Assembly (NCBI GenBank): GCA_030849945.1
Contig: JAVDKK010000001.1
Span: forward strand, 62,001 to 126,000
Reading direction: 5' to 3'
Origin: Schauerella fraxinea
GTDB taxonomy: Bacteria; Pseudomonadota; Gammaproteobacteria; Burkholderiales; Burkholderiaceae_B
DNA: 64,000 bases
Numbering within the stretch: the stretch's first letter is position 1; each line of letters opens with the position of its first letter. A model generated the notes under the pieces. The model ran no database searches. It saw only the letters and a program-made list of their open reading frames with translations, and was not told the origin of the DNA. Below are positions 16,873-25,055 of this stretch, piece after piece. The position numbers were made by a program, and so were the translations under genes.

Positions 16873-17901
16873 ATGACCAACCTGACTCGCCGCCATTTGC
16901 TGCAAGGCGCTGCCGCCGGACTGCTGTTGCCCAACATGGCATTCGCCGCCGAGGAGCAAGTCGTCGTCGGCACGTGGGGCGGCGACTTCGGCAACATCCT
17001 GCGCGCGGGCGTCGACGAGTCCCTCATCACGCCCATGGGCATGACGGTGGTTCAAGACGTGGGTGCCCCCATGCAGCGCCGCACCAAACTGCTGGCCGAA
17101 CGCAATGCGCGCCGCGGCAGCATGGATGTGGCTTGCCTGGCCGATTTCGATATCTACGCTGCGCAGCAAATGGGCGTGCTTGAAGAGATCACCACCGCCA
17201 ATGTGCCGCGCACGGCGCAAGTGCTGCCGTTTCTGAAAAAGACGCACTCGATCCCGCATATCTACTCGGCGCATGTCATCGTGTACAACACCGAGAAAAT
17301 CAAAACGCCGCCGGCCGCGTTTGCCGATCTCTGGGATCCGAAGTATCGCGGCAAGGTTGGCCTTACCGATTTCCTGTTCACTACCAACACCACCATCGCA
17401 GCCATCGTCGGTGGCGGCTCACCCACGAATTTCGAGCCCGCGGCCGGCAAACTCGCCGAGCTGCGTGACTTGGACGTGAAGATTTTGCCGTCCACCGAAT
17501 CGCTCGCTACCGCCTTGAAATCAGGCGATATCTGGATCACGGTGATCGCTGCCGCACGGGCCTTCATGTGGAATCAGGCCGGGTTACCCGTGGCGCACGC
17601 GTTTCCAACAGAAGGCGGTTTTCCCACGCTTTACGAAGCGGCCGTTCCCAAAAATGCGCGCAACAAAGATGCGGGCTTGAAGTACGTGAACGCGATGCTC
17701 GAGCCGCAGGCACAGTTGGCATTTGCACAACGCATGGGCTATTTGCCCACCGTCAAAGACGCCAAGCTGCCGGACGACCTCAACCGCGCGATCGCGTTCA
17801 CCGAAAAACAGCAGGAAAACCTGCTGCAGCTCGACTACGGTTATCTGCAGGCCAATCAGGCGCAGATGCTGGAGATGTGGAATAAAACGTTCAAGGCTTG
17901 A
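16873..17901 (+). CDS. Extracellular solute-binding protein (spermidine/putrescine or Fe type), orphan
   Basis: A 342-residue periplasmic receptor with a signal resembling a Tat motif (MTNLTRRHLLQGAAAGLLLPNMAFAAEE). The SBP fold shows in VVVGTWGGDFGNILRAGVDE, VVQDVGAPMQRRTKLLAERN, YSAHVIVYNTEKIKTPPAAFADLWDPKYRGKVGLTD, ALKSGDIWITV and the C-terminal AIAFTEKQQENLLQLDY. The fold suits polyamine- or small-cation-type ABC receptors. No permease or ATPase genes follow, so it must use another transporter or act as a sensor. GATAGGAAAG is a good ribosome binding site, and it is co-transcribed with the CocE/NonD hydrolase. Confidence 0.9.
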   Translation: MTNLTRRHLLQGAAAGLLLPNMAFAAEEQVVVGTWGGDFGNILRAGVDESLITPMGMTVVQDVGAPMQRRTKLLAERNARRGSMDVACLADFDIYAAQQMGVLEEITTANVPRTAQVLPFLKKTHSIPHIYSAHVIVYNTEKIKTPPAAFADLWDPKYRGKVGLTDFLFTTNTTIAAIVGGGSPTNFEPAAGKLAELRDLDVKILPSTESLATALKSGDIWITVIAAARAFMWNQAGLPVAHAFPTEGGFPTLYEAAVPKNARNKDAGLKYVNAMLEPQAQLAFAQRMGYLPTVKDAKLPDDLNRAIAFTEKQQENLLQLDYGYLQANQAQMLEMWNKTFKA

Positions 17902-17910
17902 GGCTGATAC

Positions 17911-18888
17911 TCAATTCGACATTACCGACGCGCCCACCATCTCCAGCGACATCTCCCACAAGAGGCTGCTGGCTTGCGGATCTCGCGCCCATTCGCGCAC
18001 GCTGTTCGGTTCAAAGGCAGCATCGCTGCTATCTGCCATCGGCGCGGCCTCATTGCAGTCCGATAGGTATCGCCCGCCCTTGCGCGCAAACTCACCCGTG
18101 AGTGCTGCGACCAGCGTGGTCGCAGCACCTTGCCGCACGGTTTTGCGCCTCAGCAGCCCGCGGCGTTCCATCTCATCCCACGCTTTCTTGGTGTCTGGCG
18201 GCACGTACCGTTGCAAGCGCGTCGCGGCAAATCCCGGATTGACCGCATGTGCCACGATGCCGTCGTGGGCCCACCGTGCACTCGCTTCCACCGCAAACAA
18301 GGCCGTCGCCGTCTTCGATTGCGCGTAGGCGGTCCACGGGTCGTACCGCCGCCGCTCGAAGTGCGGATCCTCGAAATTGACGGGCGACAGTGCATGCGCC
18401 CCGGAACTCACACTTACGATCCGGGCCTCGCCGCGCGCGTCGGCCCCCCGACACAGCGCCTCATGCAAGCCTAGCGCCAGTTCGAAATGACCCAGGTGAT
18501 TGGTGGCGAAGTGCCGCTCCCACCCCTCCGGCGAGCGCGCCAACGGGCAGGCCATCACGCCGGCGTTATTGATGAGCAGGTGCAGCGGGCCGCGCCACCC
18601 GTCGACCAGGCGACCGATCGTGCCCCGATCGGCCAGATCGAGATGCACGCCGCGCACGCGATGGCTTCCGGTTTCGCCCACGATCTCGGCCAGCGCCCCC
18701 CAACCGGCCCGCTCGTCACGCACGGCCAGCACCACCTCGGCGCCCGCACGCGCCAGCGCCTTGGCCGTTTCAACACCGATGCCCGAACTGGCGCCCGTTA
18801 CCAGCGCACGCACGCCGGTAAGATCAACGCCGCGTACGACATCATCAGCGGTACTCAGCGCATTGAATTGTGTGGCAATCAACGTCAT
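17911..18888 (-). CDS. Short-chain dehydrogenase/reductase (SDR)
   Basis: A 325-residue SDR. The cofactor motif is TGASSGIG at 31-38. NNAGVMACP follows, then the catalytic Ser (VSVSSGAHALSP) and the YxxxK pair in YAQSKTATALF. VNPGFAATRLQRYVPPDTKKAWDEMERRGLL is in the substrate region. It resembles oxidoreductases related to retinol/WW-domain-type SDRs. GGGAGAAGTGCG is a good ribosome binding site. It is divergent from an AraC regulator with a 158-base gap, a frequent arrangement in which the regulator controls the SDR. Substrate unknown. Confidence 0.93.
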   Translation of the reverse strand: MTLIATQFNALSTADDVVRGVDLTGVRALVTGASSGIGVETAKALARAGAEVVLAVRDERAGWGALAEIVGETGSHRVRGVHLDLADRGTIGRLVDGWRGPLHLLINNAGVMACPLARSPEGWERHFATNHLGHFELALGLHEALCRGADARGEARIVSVSSGAHALSPVNFEDPHFERRRYDPWTAYAQSKTATALFAVEASARWAHDGIVAHAVNPGFAATRLQRYVPPDTKKAWDEMERRGLLRRKTVRQGAATTLVAALTGEFARKGGRYLSDCNEAAPMADSSDAAFEPNSVREWARDPQASSLLWEMSLEMVGASVMSN

Positions 18889-19046
18889 CGCACTTCTCCC
18901 TATGTTGAAGGCGAGAGTCTAGGGCCGTGTTGCGGTGCAGCGTTAGCCCAAACCTTCCTTGTTCTTGCCTAATCCTCTGGCACGCCTTGCGCTGTAAATT
19001 CAAACACATACACTGGGCCATCGAATCATTTCGACCCGGAAACCGT

Positions 19047-19985
19047 ATGCGATTGGCCGCCAACGACGACTTGAATCTCACCTTCAGCGACCGCGAGGCC
19101 GAGACGCGTGCCCTGCTGGCCGAGACGATCTCGCGCCACATGGGTGAAGACACGGCGTGCGAAACCGCCGTCCCAGGCCTGAATTTCTATCGCTGCGGCA
19201 AGGCGACCAAGTCCGTGACCGCGATTTACGAGCCCTGCCTGGGTGTGATCGTGCGCGGCCGCAAACGTATCGAGCTTGCCGGCCACGTGCACGAGTACGA
19301 CGAAACCGGCTTCATGCTTGCGGCCATCGACCTGCCAGTCACCTCGGCGGTGATGGATGCGGGCGGCCTCAAGGACTTTCTGTCGATGGTGCTGAAGATC
19401 GATCTGGAAATGGTGCGCGAGGTGGCTGCAGCCACCGAGGCCGAAGCCGTGGCACCCGCCAGTCCCTCCACCGGCCTGGCCTTCGGACCGATGACGCCGG
19501 AGCTGTTGGATGCACTCCATCGATTGGTCAGCTTGATCGACACCCCGCGCGACATCCCCGTGATGAGTAACCTGCTGCAAAGAGAAATTCTCTACCGGGT
19601 GCTCAACAGTTCGATTGGCGGACGCCTGCGCCAGATTGCGCTCGCCGGCACGCAAAGCAACCTCACGGCCCGTGCCATCGCGTGGCTGCGCGAGAACTTT
19701 GCGCAAACGATCAGCGTGGAAGACCTGGCCGATATCTCAAACATGGGCGTATCGACCTTGCATCATCATTTTCGCGCGATGACCGCAATGAGCCCGCTGC
19801 AGTATCAAAAACACTTGCGGCTGCATGAAGCTCGGCGCTTGATGCTGGCTGAAAACGTGGCGGCAGGCACCGCAGCGATGCAGGTGGGCTATGAAAGCGC
19901 CACGCAGTTCAGCCGCGAATATCGGCGACTTTTTGGCGCGCCACCGTTGCAAGATATCAAAGCCATTCGCGCCACGGCGGTTTAA
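19047..19985 (+). CDS. AraC-family transcriptional regulator (AraC_N type)
   Basis: About 312 residues from ATG 19047 (MRLAANDDLNLTFSDREAETRALL); upstream in-frame codons are not family-like. The AraC_N sensor domain is recognisable in TAIYEPCLGVIVRGRKRIELAG and FMLAAIDLPVTSAVMDA. The C-terminal pair of helix-turn-helices is clear: TISVEDLADISNMGVSTLHHHFRAMTAMSPLQYQKHLRLHEARRLM and AAMQVGYESATQFSREYRRLFGAPP. It lies divergent to the SDR gene, its probable target. The MBL-fold hydrolase gene follows 40 bases later on the same strand. Confidence 0.92.
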   Translation: MRLAANDDLNLTFSDREAETRALLAETISRHMGEDTACETAVPGLNFYRCGKATKSVTAIYEPCLGVIVRGRKRIELAGHVHEYDETGFMLAAIDLPVTSAVMDAGGLKDFLSMVLKIDLEMVREVAAATEAEAVAPASPSTGLAFGPMTPELLDALHRLVSLIDTPRDIPVMSNLLQREILYRVLNSSIGGRLRQIALAGTQSNLTARAIAWLRENFAQTISVEDLADISNMGVSTLHHHFRAMTAMSPLQYQKHLRLHEARRLMLAENVAAGTAAMQVGYESATQFSREYRRLFGAPPLQDIKAIRATAV

Positions 19986-20025
19986 CGCGCGTTTCATTTT
20001 CGATCTGTTCTCAAGCGTCCCCACC

Positions 20026-21063
20026 ATGTCTCTCTTATCGCCGGGCTTGCCCTCGCCGCCCGACCGCGCCGCCGTGGCAGCGCCCTCGCAGCAGCACAAC
20101 GGTAAATACCGCAACGTCGTCCCCCGTCAGCCCATGGGCTTCGCCAAGACGATGAAAATCATGTGGCGCGTGTTGACGCAAAAGCGTCCCGACACGCGCC
20201 CGGCTTCTCCCCTGCCCGTGCAAGCATTGACCGCCGAGCAGTTGTTAGCCGCCCCAGATGCCAGCCTTTTCCGTCTCGGCCACTCCACACTCCTGCTCAA
20301 ACTGAACGGCGCGTTCTGGCTCACCGACCCCGTCTTCGCCCAACGCGCCTCGCCGTTTCAATGGATGGGCCCCAAACGCTTTCATCCGCCACCGATCGCG
20401 CTCGATGATCTGCCGCCCATCAAAGGCATCATCTTCTCCCACGATCACTACGACCACCTCGACTACGCCGCCATCATGCGGCTCGCGCCCAAGGTCGACG
20501 TGATCGTGACGCCGCTGGGTGTGGGCGATCGCCTCATTTCTTGGGGCGTAGACGCGTCCAAGGTGCGGCAACTCGACTGGTGGCAAGAAACCGCGATCGA
20601 CGGCATCACCTTGGCAGCCACGCCCGCGCAGCATTTTTCAGGACGCGGCATACGCGATACCGATCGCGCCCTGTGGGCATCGTGGGTGATCCTCGCGGGC
20701 GACCTGCGGTTGTTTTTCAGTGGCGACTCCGGCTATCACACCCACTTCAAAGCCATCGGCGAGCGCTATGGCCCATTCGATGTGGCGATGGTGGAAAACG
20801 GTGCCTACAACGACCAATGGCCCGATGTGCATATGCAGCCCGAAGAAACGTTGCAAGCCTTTCTGGACCTGCGTGGCGAGTGGCTGATGCCGGTGCATAA
20901 CGGCACGTTCGATCTGGCGATGCATCCGTGGCATGAACCGATGGACCGCATCCTGGCAATGGCCGACAAAGCCGGTGTGAAGCTTGCAACGCCGATGATG
21001 GGTGAGCGCCTGGCGCTGGACGCGCCGCATGCTGGGCAACGGTGGTGGGTGGGGCTGTCATGA
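20026..21063 (+). CDS. MBL-fold metallo-hydrolase (UlaG/NAPE-PLD-like)
   Basis: About 345 residues from ATG 20026 (MSLLSPGLPSPPD). Metal-binding motifs of the metallo-beta-lactamase fold are present: LGHSTLLLKLNGAFWLTDPVFAQR, FSHDHYDHLD (the HxHxDH-like motif, here SHDHYDHLD), TPAQHFSGRG and FSGDSGYHTHF. The C-terminal HNGTFDLAMHPWHEP is typical of the NAPE-PLD/L-ascorbate-6-phosphate lactonase group. Family members hydrolyse phosphodiesters or lactones; the substrate here is unknown. Its stop overlaps the RidA start by four bases, so translation is probably coupled. Confidence 0.92.
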   Translation: MSLLSPGLPSPPDRAAVAAPSQQHNGKYRNVVPRQPMGFAKTMKIMWRVLTQKRPDTRPASPLPVQALTAEQLLAAPDASLFRLGHSTLLLKLNGAFWLTDPVFAQRASPFQWMGPKRFHPPPIALDDLPPIKGIIFSHDHYDHLDYAAIMRLAPKVDVIVTPLGVGDRLISWGVDASKVRQLDWWQETAIDGITLAATPAQHFSGRGIRDTDRALWASWVILAGDLRLFFSGDSGYHTHFKAIGERYGPFDVAMVENGAYNDQWPDVHMQPEETLQAFLDLRGEWLMPVHNGTFDLAMHPWHEPMDRILAMADKAGVKLATPMMGERLALDAPHAGQRWWVGLS

Positions 21064-21476
21064 CCGACCGCGAAGTCATCATCCCCGCCTCCATGCGCAA
21101 CATCGTCGAGCGCGCAGGCTACGCGCCTGCCGTCAAAGTGGGTGCCACGCTGTACTGCTCCGGGCAGGTCGGCCGCACGGCAAACATGGAAGTGATCCAT
21201 GACCCGGAAGCGCAGTTCGTGGCGTGTTGGGAGAACGTGCGAACGGTGCTTGAAGCCGGCGGATGCACGTTCGACGATGTGGTCGAGATGACCACGTATC
21301 ACGTCGACATGAACCGTCACATGGCTGTGTTTCGCAACGTGAAGGATCGGCTGTTTCCCCGCGGCATTAGCGCCTGGACGTGTATCGGCGTCACCGAATT
21401 GGCGCACCCGGGATTGTTGGTGGAGATCAAGTGCATTGCGGTGGCGCGCACCGCCGTGATGAACCACCCTGGCTAA
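21060..21476 (+). CDS. RidA-family protein
   Basis: A RidA/YjgF/YER057c-type protein of 138 residues. The start ATG at 21060 overlaps the upstream TGA (ATGA). Family features: YAPAVKVGATLYCSGQVGRTA, AQFVACWENVRTVLEAGGCTFDDVVEMTTYHVDM and the C-terminal VEIKCIAVA. RidA proteins hydrolyse reactive enamine/imine intermediates; some subgroups lack that activity. The canonical arginine of the C-terminal ..R.EIE.. motif is not obvious (LLVEIKCIA), so this may be a RidA-like member with another role. Confidence 0.9.
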   Translation: MTDREVIIPASMRNIVERAGYAPAVKVGATLYCSGQVGRTANMEVIHDPEAQFVACWENVRTVLEAGGCTFDDVVEMTTYHVDMNRHMAVFRNVKDRLFPRGISAWTCIGVTELAHPGLLVEIKCIAVARTAVMNHPG

Positions 21477-21857
21477 GGCTCCGGCCAGCGTTGCTGCCCA
21501 CATCGGCACGCAGCCGACGATGCGCACGCGGCCATCGATATAATCGAATGCTCCTGACGGCCAACCGCCGCGCACCGTGTGATTTGCAATTTGGAAGTGA
21601 TTGCCGCCCGACGCTTTGTGCGTTTGCCGCTGCGACGACACATGCCGTGCCATGCCGTGCCATGCCATGTAGTGAACTCACATTTGGTACGAGCTCGAAT
21701 GGAATAATTCCTGGTTCATTCGCAAGATTGCGAGACTTGGGCTCCAAGTTTTCCTACCCAACCGCCAACAGGCAATCACGCACGACCGGCATGCCAGTCG
21801 GCGAGACCTGCCGCTCTTTTATATCTACAGCAACCCAGTTCAAGCAGCCGCCCAGCC
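21477..21857. other. 381-base gap without a convincing gene; short tandem repeat
   Basis: Open frames here have no family-like sequence. The one structure I see is a near-perfect 10-bp direct repeat (CATGCCGTGC twice, then CATGCCATG) at 21641-21669. No terminator with a T-run is evident after the RidA stop. Confidence 0.4.
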
Positions 21858-22307
21858 ATGATTTGCCTTCGACGATCCACCCCACAAGACGGCCTTCGCG
21901 TGATGGCAATCTGGCGAAGTGCAGTCGACGCCACACACGACTTTTTGCGTCCCGACGACCGTGCCGCTATCGAAGCGGAACTGGCGGCGTTCCTACCTAC
22001 CGCACCATTGTGGTTAGCCTTCGACGCAAACGACCACGTCCTTGCGTTCATGCTGTTGGATGAGAGAAAAATGGAAGCGCTCTTCGTGGCGCCAGAAGCC
22101 CGAGGCACCGGCGTGGGCAAGGCGCTCGTGCAGCACGCCCTGCGCATGCATGCCGATCTCACTACCGACGTGAATGCTCAAAACCAGCAAGCGGTGGGCT
22201 TCTACGAGCGAATGGGATTCGAGCGCACCGGCCATTCTGAAATGGACGCACAGGGGCGCCCCTACCCATTGATCCATCTGCGCCATGCCGCGCGCAGCCA
22301 GAATTAA
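21858..22307 (+). CDS. yjaB: GNAT acetyltransferase, YjaB-like
   Basis: A 149-residue GNAT protein that closely follows E. coli YjaB as I remember it: AIWRSAVDATHDFL, FLPTAPLWLAFDANDHVLAFMLL, the acetyl-CoA motif LFVAPEARGTGVGKALVQHAL (Q/RxxGxG/A type), LTTDVNAQNQQAVGFYERMGF and the YPLIHL ending. YjaB binds acetyl-CoA and is reported as a protein lysine acetyltransferase in E. coli; substrates here are unknown. It converges with the MerR gene, with two bases between stops. Confidence 0.88.
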   Translation: MICLRRSTPQDGLRVMAIWRSAVDATHDFLRPDDRAAIEAELAAFLPTAPLWLAFDANDHVLAFMLLDERKMEALFVAPEARGTGVGKALVQHALRMHADLTTDVNAQNQQAVGFYERMGFERTGHSEMDAQGRPYPLIHLRHAARSQN

Positions 22308-22309
22308 TG

Positions 22310-22699
22310 TCACTCATCTACCGCAGGGATAACCCCTTCGGATAACGTTTTGATGAGTCGAACCCGGCGCTTTTCCAGATCCGCGATCTGGCGCTCGATG
22401 GATAGCAGACGCTTGCGCTGCACCTCGCCAGCTTCGGTGCACGACGCTGCCCCCTCGATCAATCGCATGCAATCCGGAAACGCCTGAATATCCGCCAAGC
22501 TAAAACCGGTGGCAATCATCCGCTGGATCTGTTTGACCTGCGTGATCGCCTCGGCGGGAAACGTGCGATAGCCATTGCTCGATCGGTTGGATCGCAGCAA
22601 CCCCTGGTCGTCGTAGTGGCGAATCGAGCGCGCGCTGGCGCCAGTCGCTTCGGCGAGCTTACCGATCGACAGTTGCTGGGGCAGATGGTCGTTTTCCAT
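22310..22699 (-). CDS. MerR-family transcriptional regulator
   Basis: A 129-residue regulator. The winged helix-turn-helix is textbook: LSIGKLAEATGASARSIRHYDDQGLLRSNRSSNGYRTFPAEAI. The dimerisation coiled coil follows (VQRKRLLSIERQIADLEKRRVRLIKTL). One Cys pair-like segment (DCMRL...ASCTEA) could bind a metal or ligand, but does not match CueR/ZntR metal sites. It is divergent from the alpha/beta hydrolase gene, with a MerR-type operator between them. Confidence 0.93.
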   Translation of the reverse strand: MENDHLPQQLSIGKLAEATGASARSIRHYDDQGLLRSNRSSNGYRTFPAEAITQVKQIQRMIATGFSLADIQAFPDCMRLIEGAASCTEAGEVQRKRLLSIERQIADLEKRRVRLIKTLSEGVIPAVDE

Positions 22700-22724
22700 T
22701 CGGAAAAGATATCACGTTCAAACC

Positions 22725-22757
22725 GCTTGACCCTCACACCAATGGCAGGGTTGAGAC
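22725..22757 (+). promoter_or_regulatory. MerR-type operator/promoter between merR and hydrolase genes
   Basis: ACCCT (22730-22734) and AGGGT (22747-22751) form a dyad with a 12-base spacer, next to a -35-like TTGACC (22727-22732). A dyad between -35 and -10 elements with a long spacer is the MerR-family arrangement. It drives the hydrolase at 22788. The -10 is weak, so exact promoter placement is uncertain. Confidence 0.55.
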
Positions 22758-22787
22758 TGTGCGTTCGATCTTATCGGAGTACCGCAT

Positions 22788-23693
22788 ATGTTTACCCTCG
22801 CCTATCGGCGCGCCATGCAGGCGTTCCTCATCGCCGTCGCGCTCACCTTCACCGCCGCCACCGCCGCGGCGGCCACCAAAACCTATACCGTGACCTCGCC
22901 GGACGGCGTCGAATTGGCCGTGCAAGAAGCCGGCGATCCCAATGGCCCCGCGATTATCTTTGTTCACGGTTTGCTTGGCAGCCATATGAATTGGGACAAA
23001 CAGCTCACCAGCCCTCAACTGCAGCGCTATCGCTTGATCACGTACGACATGCGTGGGCACGGCCTATCCAGCAAACCCGCGGTGGCTAGCGCTTATAGCG
23101 ATGGCAAACGATGGGCGGAAGACTTGAACACAGTCATCGCCGGATCCAACGCATCTCGTCCCGTACTGGTGGGCTGGTCATTGGGTGGTGCCGTCATCAC
23201 AAACTATCTGGCCGCGTTTGGCGACGATCGCATTGCCGGTGCAATGTATGTGGGCGGTGTGATTGAGCTCAATGCAGATCAAATCGTGTCGCACCCGGCC
23301 ATCTACCGCGATCTTGTCTCGCCCGATCTCCAAACGCACCTCGACGCCGTGCGCGATTTTTTGAGCCTGTGCTTTCAGACGCCGCCTGACTCGGCCACCT
23401 TCATGCGCCTGTACGCCAACGCCGCGATGGCGTCGTGGACCATGCAAAAGGCCGTGCAATCGATGACTATTGCATCGGAGGGGCTGAGTGAAGCACGCGT
23501 GCCGATGTTGATGGTTTATGGAAAGCAGGATGCGTTGGTGCATGCCAAGCCGTCGCTGGCGCGAGCACAGGTGTTGAATCCGGAAGTGCGGGGTGAGGTG
23601 TTTGCGAACTCGGGGCACGCGCCATTTATTGAGGAGGCCGAACGGTTTAATTTGCTGTTGGCTAGGTTCGTAGCGGCGGCGAGGTCGCATTGA
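22788..23693 (+). CDS. Secreted alpha/beta hydrolase
   Basis: A 301-residue hydrolase with a signal peptide (MQAFLIAVALTFTAATAAAA, after a short MFTLAYRRA extension). The fold is a standard alpha/beta hydrolase: VTSPDGVELAVQEAGDPNGPAIIFVHGLLGSHMNW, YDMRGHGLSS, the nucleophile elbow LVGWSLGGAVITNYL (Ser in GWSLG), YGKQDALVHAKPS with the acid, and NSGHAPFIEEAERF with the catalytic His. Substrate unknown; esterase, haloperoxidase-like or epoxide hydrolase roles are possible. The MerR regulator diverges from it. Confidence 0.9.
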   Translation: MFTLAYRRAMQAFLIAVALTFTAATAAAATKTYTVTSPDGVELAVQEAGDPNGPAIIFVHGLLGSHMNWDKQLTSPQLQRYRLITYDMRGHGLSSKPAVASAYSDGKRWAEDLNTVIAGSNASRPVLVGWSLGGAVITNYLAAFGDDRIAGAMYVGGVIELNADQIVSHPAIYRDLVSPDLQTHLDAVRDFLSLCFQTPPDSATFMRLYANAAMASWTMQKAVQSMTIASEGLSEARVPMLMVYGKQDALVHAKPSLARAQVLNPEVRGEVFANSGHAPFIEEAERFNLLLARFVAAARSH

Positions 23694-23791
23694 CCTTCAT
23701 CGGTAGACGAGTGAAGTAACCAACGTCGATACGTTGAGGCGTTCGGGAATTAGAGCGGGACATCCATCTTGCAGACCCATACTCTGAGATT

Positions 23792-23807
23792 GTGCGTTAT
23801 AACGCAC
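23792..23807. promoter_or_regulatory. 16-bp perfect palindrome upstream of benE
   Basis: GTGCGTTATAACGCAC is a perfect palindrome 55 bases before the benE start, in the position expected of an operator. The binding protein is not identifiable from the sequence. Confidence 0.45.
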
Positions 23808-23861
23808 GGTGATGCTCACGATGTGTATTCCCCCCTCGCCTTCGCTTTTCGCCTGCCGACT

Positions 23862-25055
23862 ATGACGACCTCCGCCTCGCCTCAACCACGCAGCCTGCGC
23901 CGCGATCTCTCGACCGCTTCGGTGGTCGCGGGCTTTACCGCCGTGTTGATCGGCTACTCGAGCTCTGCGGCCATCGTTTTGCAGGCCGCATATGCAGTCG
24001 GTGCCACGCCGGCCCAGGCGCAATCCTGGCTGATGACGTTGGGCTTGGCGACCGGCGTGCTGTGCATCGCCATCTCGCTCTACTACCGTGCGCCGGTGCT
24101 CTTCGCTTGGTCCACCCCCGGCGCGGCATTGATCGGCTTGCTGCCGCCCGGCACCGGCATGAACGAAGCCGTGGCCGGCTTCATGTTTGCCGCGGCACTC
24201 ATGACACTTTGCGGCGTAACGGGCCTCTTCGATCGGGTCGCGCGCGCTATCCCGCGTGAGCTTGCAGCGGCCATGTTGGCGGGCGTGCTCGTGCGGTTCG
24301 GTCTTACGTTATTTGCCTCGGCTCAGGCGCACATCGCCATCGTGCTCGGCATGCTGCTCGGCTACCTTGTCACCAAACGCGTGGCGCCTCGATACGGGGT
24401 GTTGGCCGCACTGGCCATCGGCATCGCGATCTGGTTGTTCTCGGGCCAAGCCGAAATGGCGCAGCTTTCTTTTGCACTGCCGGCACTCGAGTGGGTCACA
24501 CCGCACTTTTCGCTTCCAGCACTCGTGAGCATTGGCTTGCCATTGTTTATCGTGACCATCGCCTCGCAAAATCTGCCTGGCATCGCCGTGCTGCGGCAGA
24601 ACCACTATCAAACACCCGTCTCGCCGCTTATCACCGCAAGCGGTTTGGTCACCCTGGTGCTAGCGCCCTTCGGGGTGTTTGCCGTCAACCTGGCGGCGAT
24701 CACCGCAGCCATTTGCGCGGGGCCCGAAGCGCACGAAGATCCCGCGCGGCGCTATACCGCGTCAGTGGCTGCAGGTGTGTTCTATCTGTTTGCGGGACTG
24801 GCCGGTGCGGCGATCGTTACGCTCTTCGCCGTGCTGCCGCCCGTGATCGTCGCGGCCATCGCCGGCATTGCGTTGCTCGGCACCTTGGGCGCGAGCCTGA
24901 GCGATGCCTTGCTCACACCCACGCACCGCGAAGCCGCGTTGATTACGTTTCTGGTGACGGCGTCGAACTTGAACTTGATGTCGATCAGCAGCCCGGTGTG
25001 GGGATTATTGGCCGGTGGGCTGGTGATCGCCGTGGCGCATCGACGCAAGCGTTGA
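23862..25055 (+). CDS. benE: BenE-family transporter (benzoate/H+ symporter type)
   Basis: About 397 residues from ATG 23862 (MTTSASPQPRSLRRDLSTASVVAGF), with 11-12 hydrophobic segments. BenE hallmarks: STASVVAGFTAVLIGYSSSAAIVLQAA, APVLFAWSTPGAALIG, IASQNLPGIAVLRQNHYQTPVSP, ITAAICAGPEAHEDPARRYTA and LLTPTHREAALITFLVTASN. BenE proteins import benzoate or related aromatic acids with protons; no benzoate catabolic genes are in this window, so the substrate is uncertain. Its 3' end overlaps the convergent LysR gene by 51 bases. Confidence 0.92.
   Translation: MTTSASPQPRSLRRDLSTASVVAGFTAVLIGYSSSAAIVLQAAYAVGATPAQAQSWLMTLGLATGVLCIAISLYYRAPVLFAWSTPGAALIGLLPPGTGMNEAVAGFMFAAALMTLCGVTGLFDRVARAIPRELAAAMLAGVLVRFGLTLFASAQAHIAIVLGMLLGYLVTKRVAPRYGVLAALAIGIAIWLFSGQAEMAQLSFALPALEWVTPHFSLPALVSIGLPLFIVTIASQNLPGIAVLRQNHYQTPVSPLITASGLVTLVLAPFGVFAVNLAAITAAICAGPEAHEDPARRYTASVAAGVFYLFAGLAGAAIVTLFAVLPPVIVAAIAGIALLGTLGASLSDALLTPTHREAALITFLVTASNLNLMSISSPVWGLLAGGLVIAVAHRRKR

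Noticed and set aside
21641..21669. Possible CRISPR-like repeat
   Set aside because: Only about three 10-bp units without spacers.
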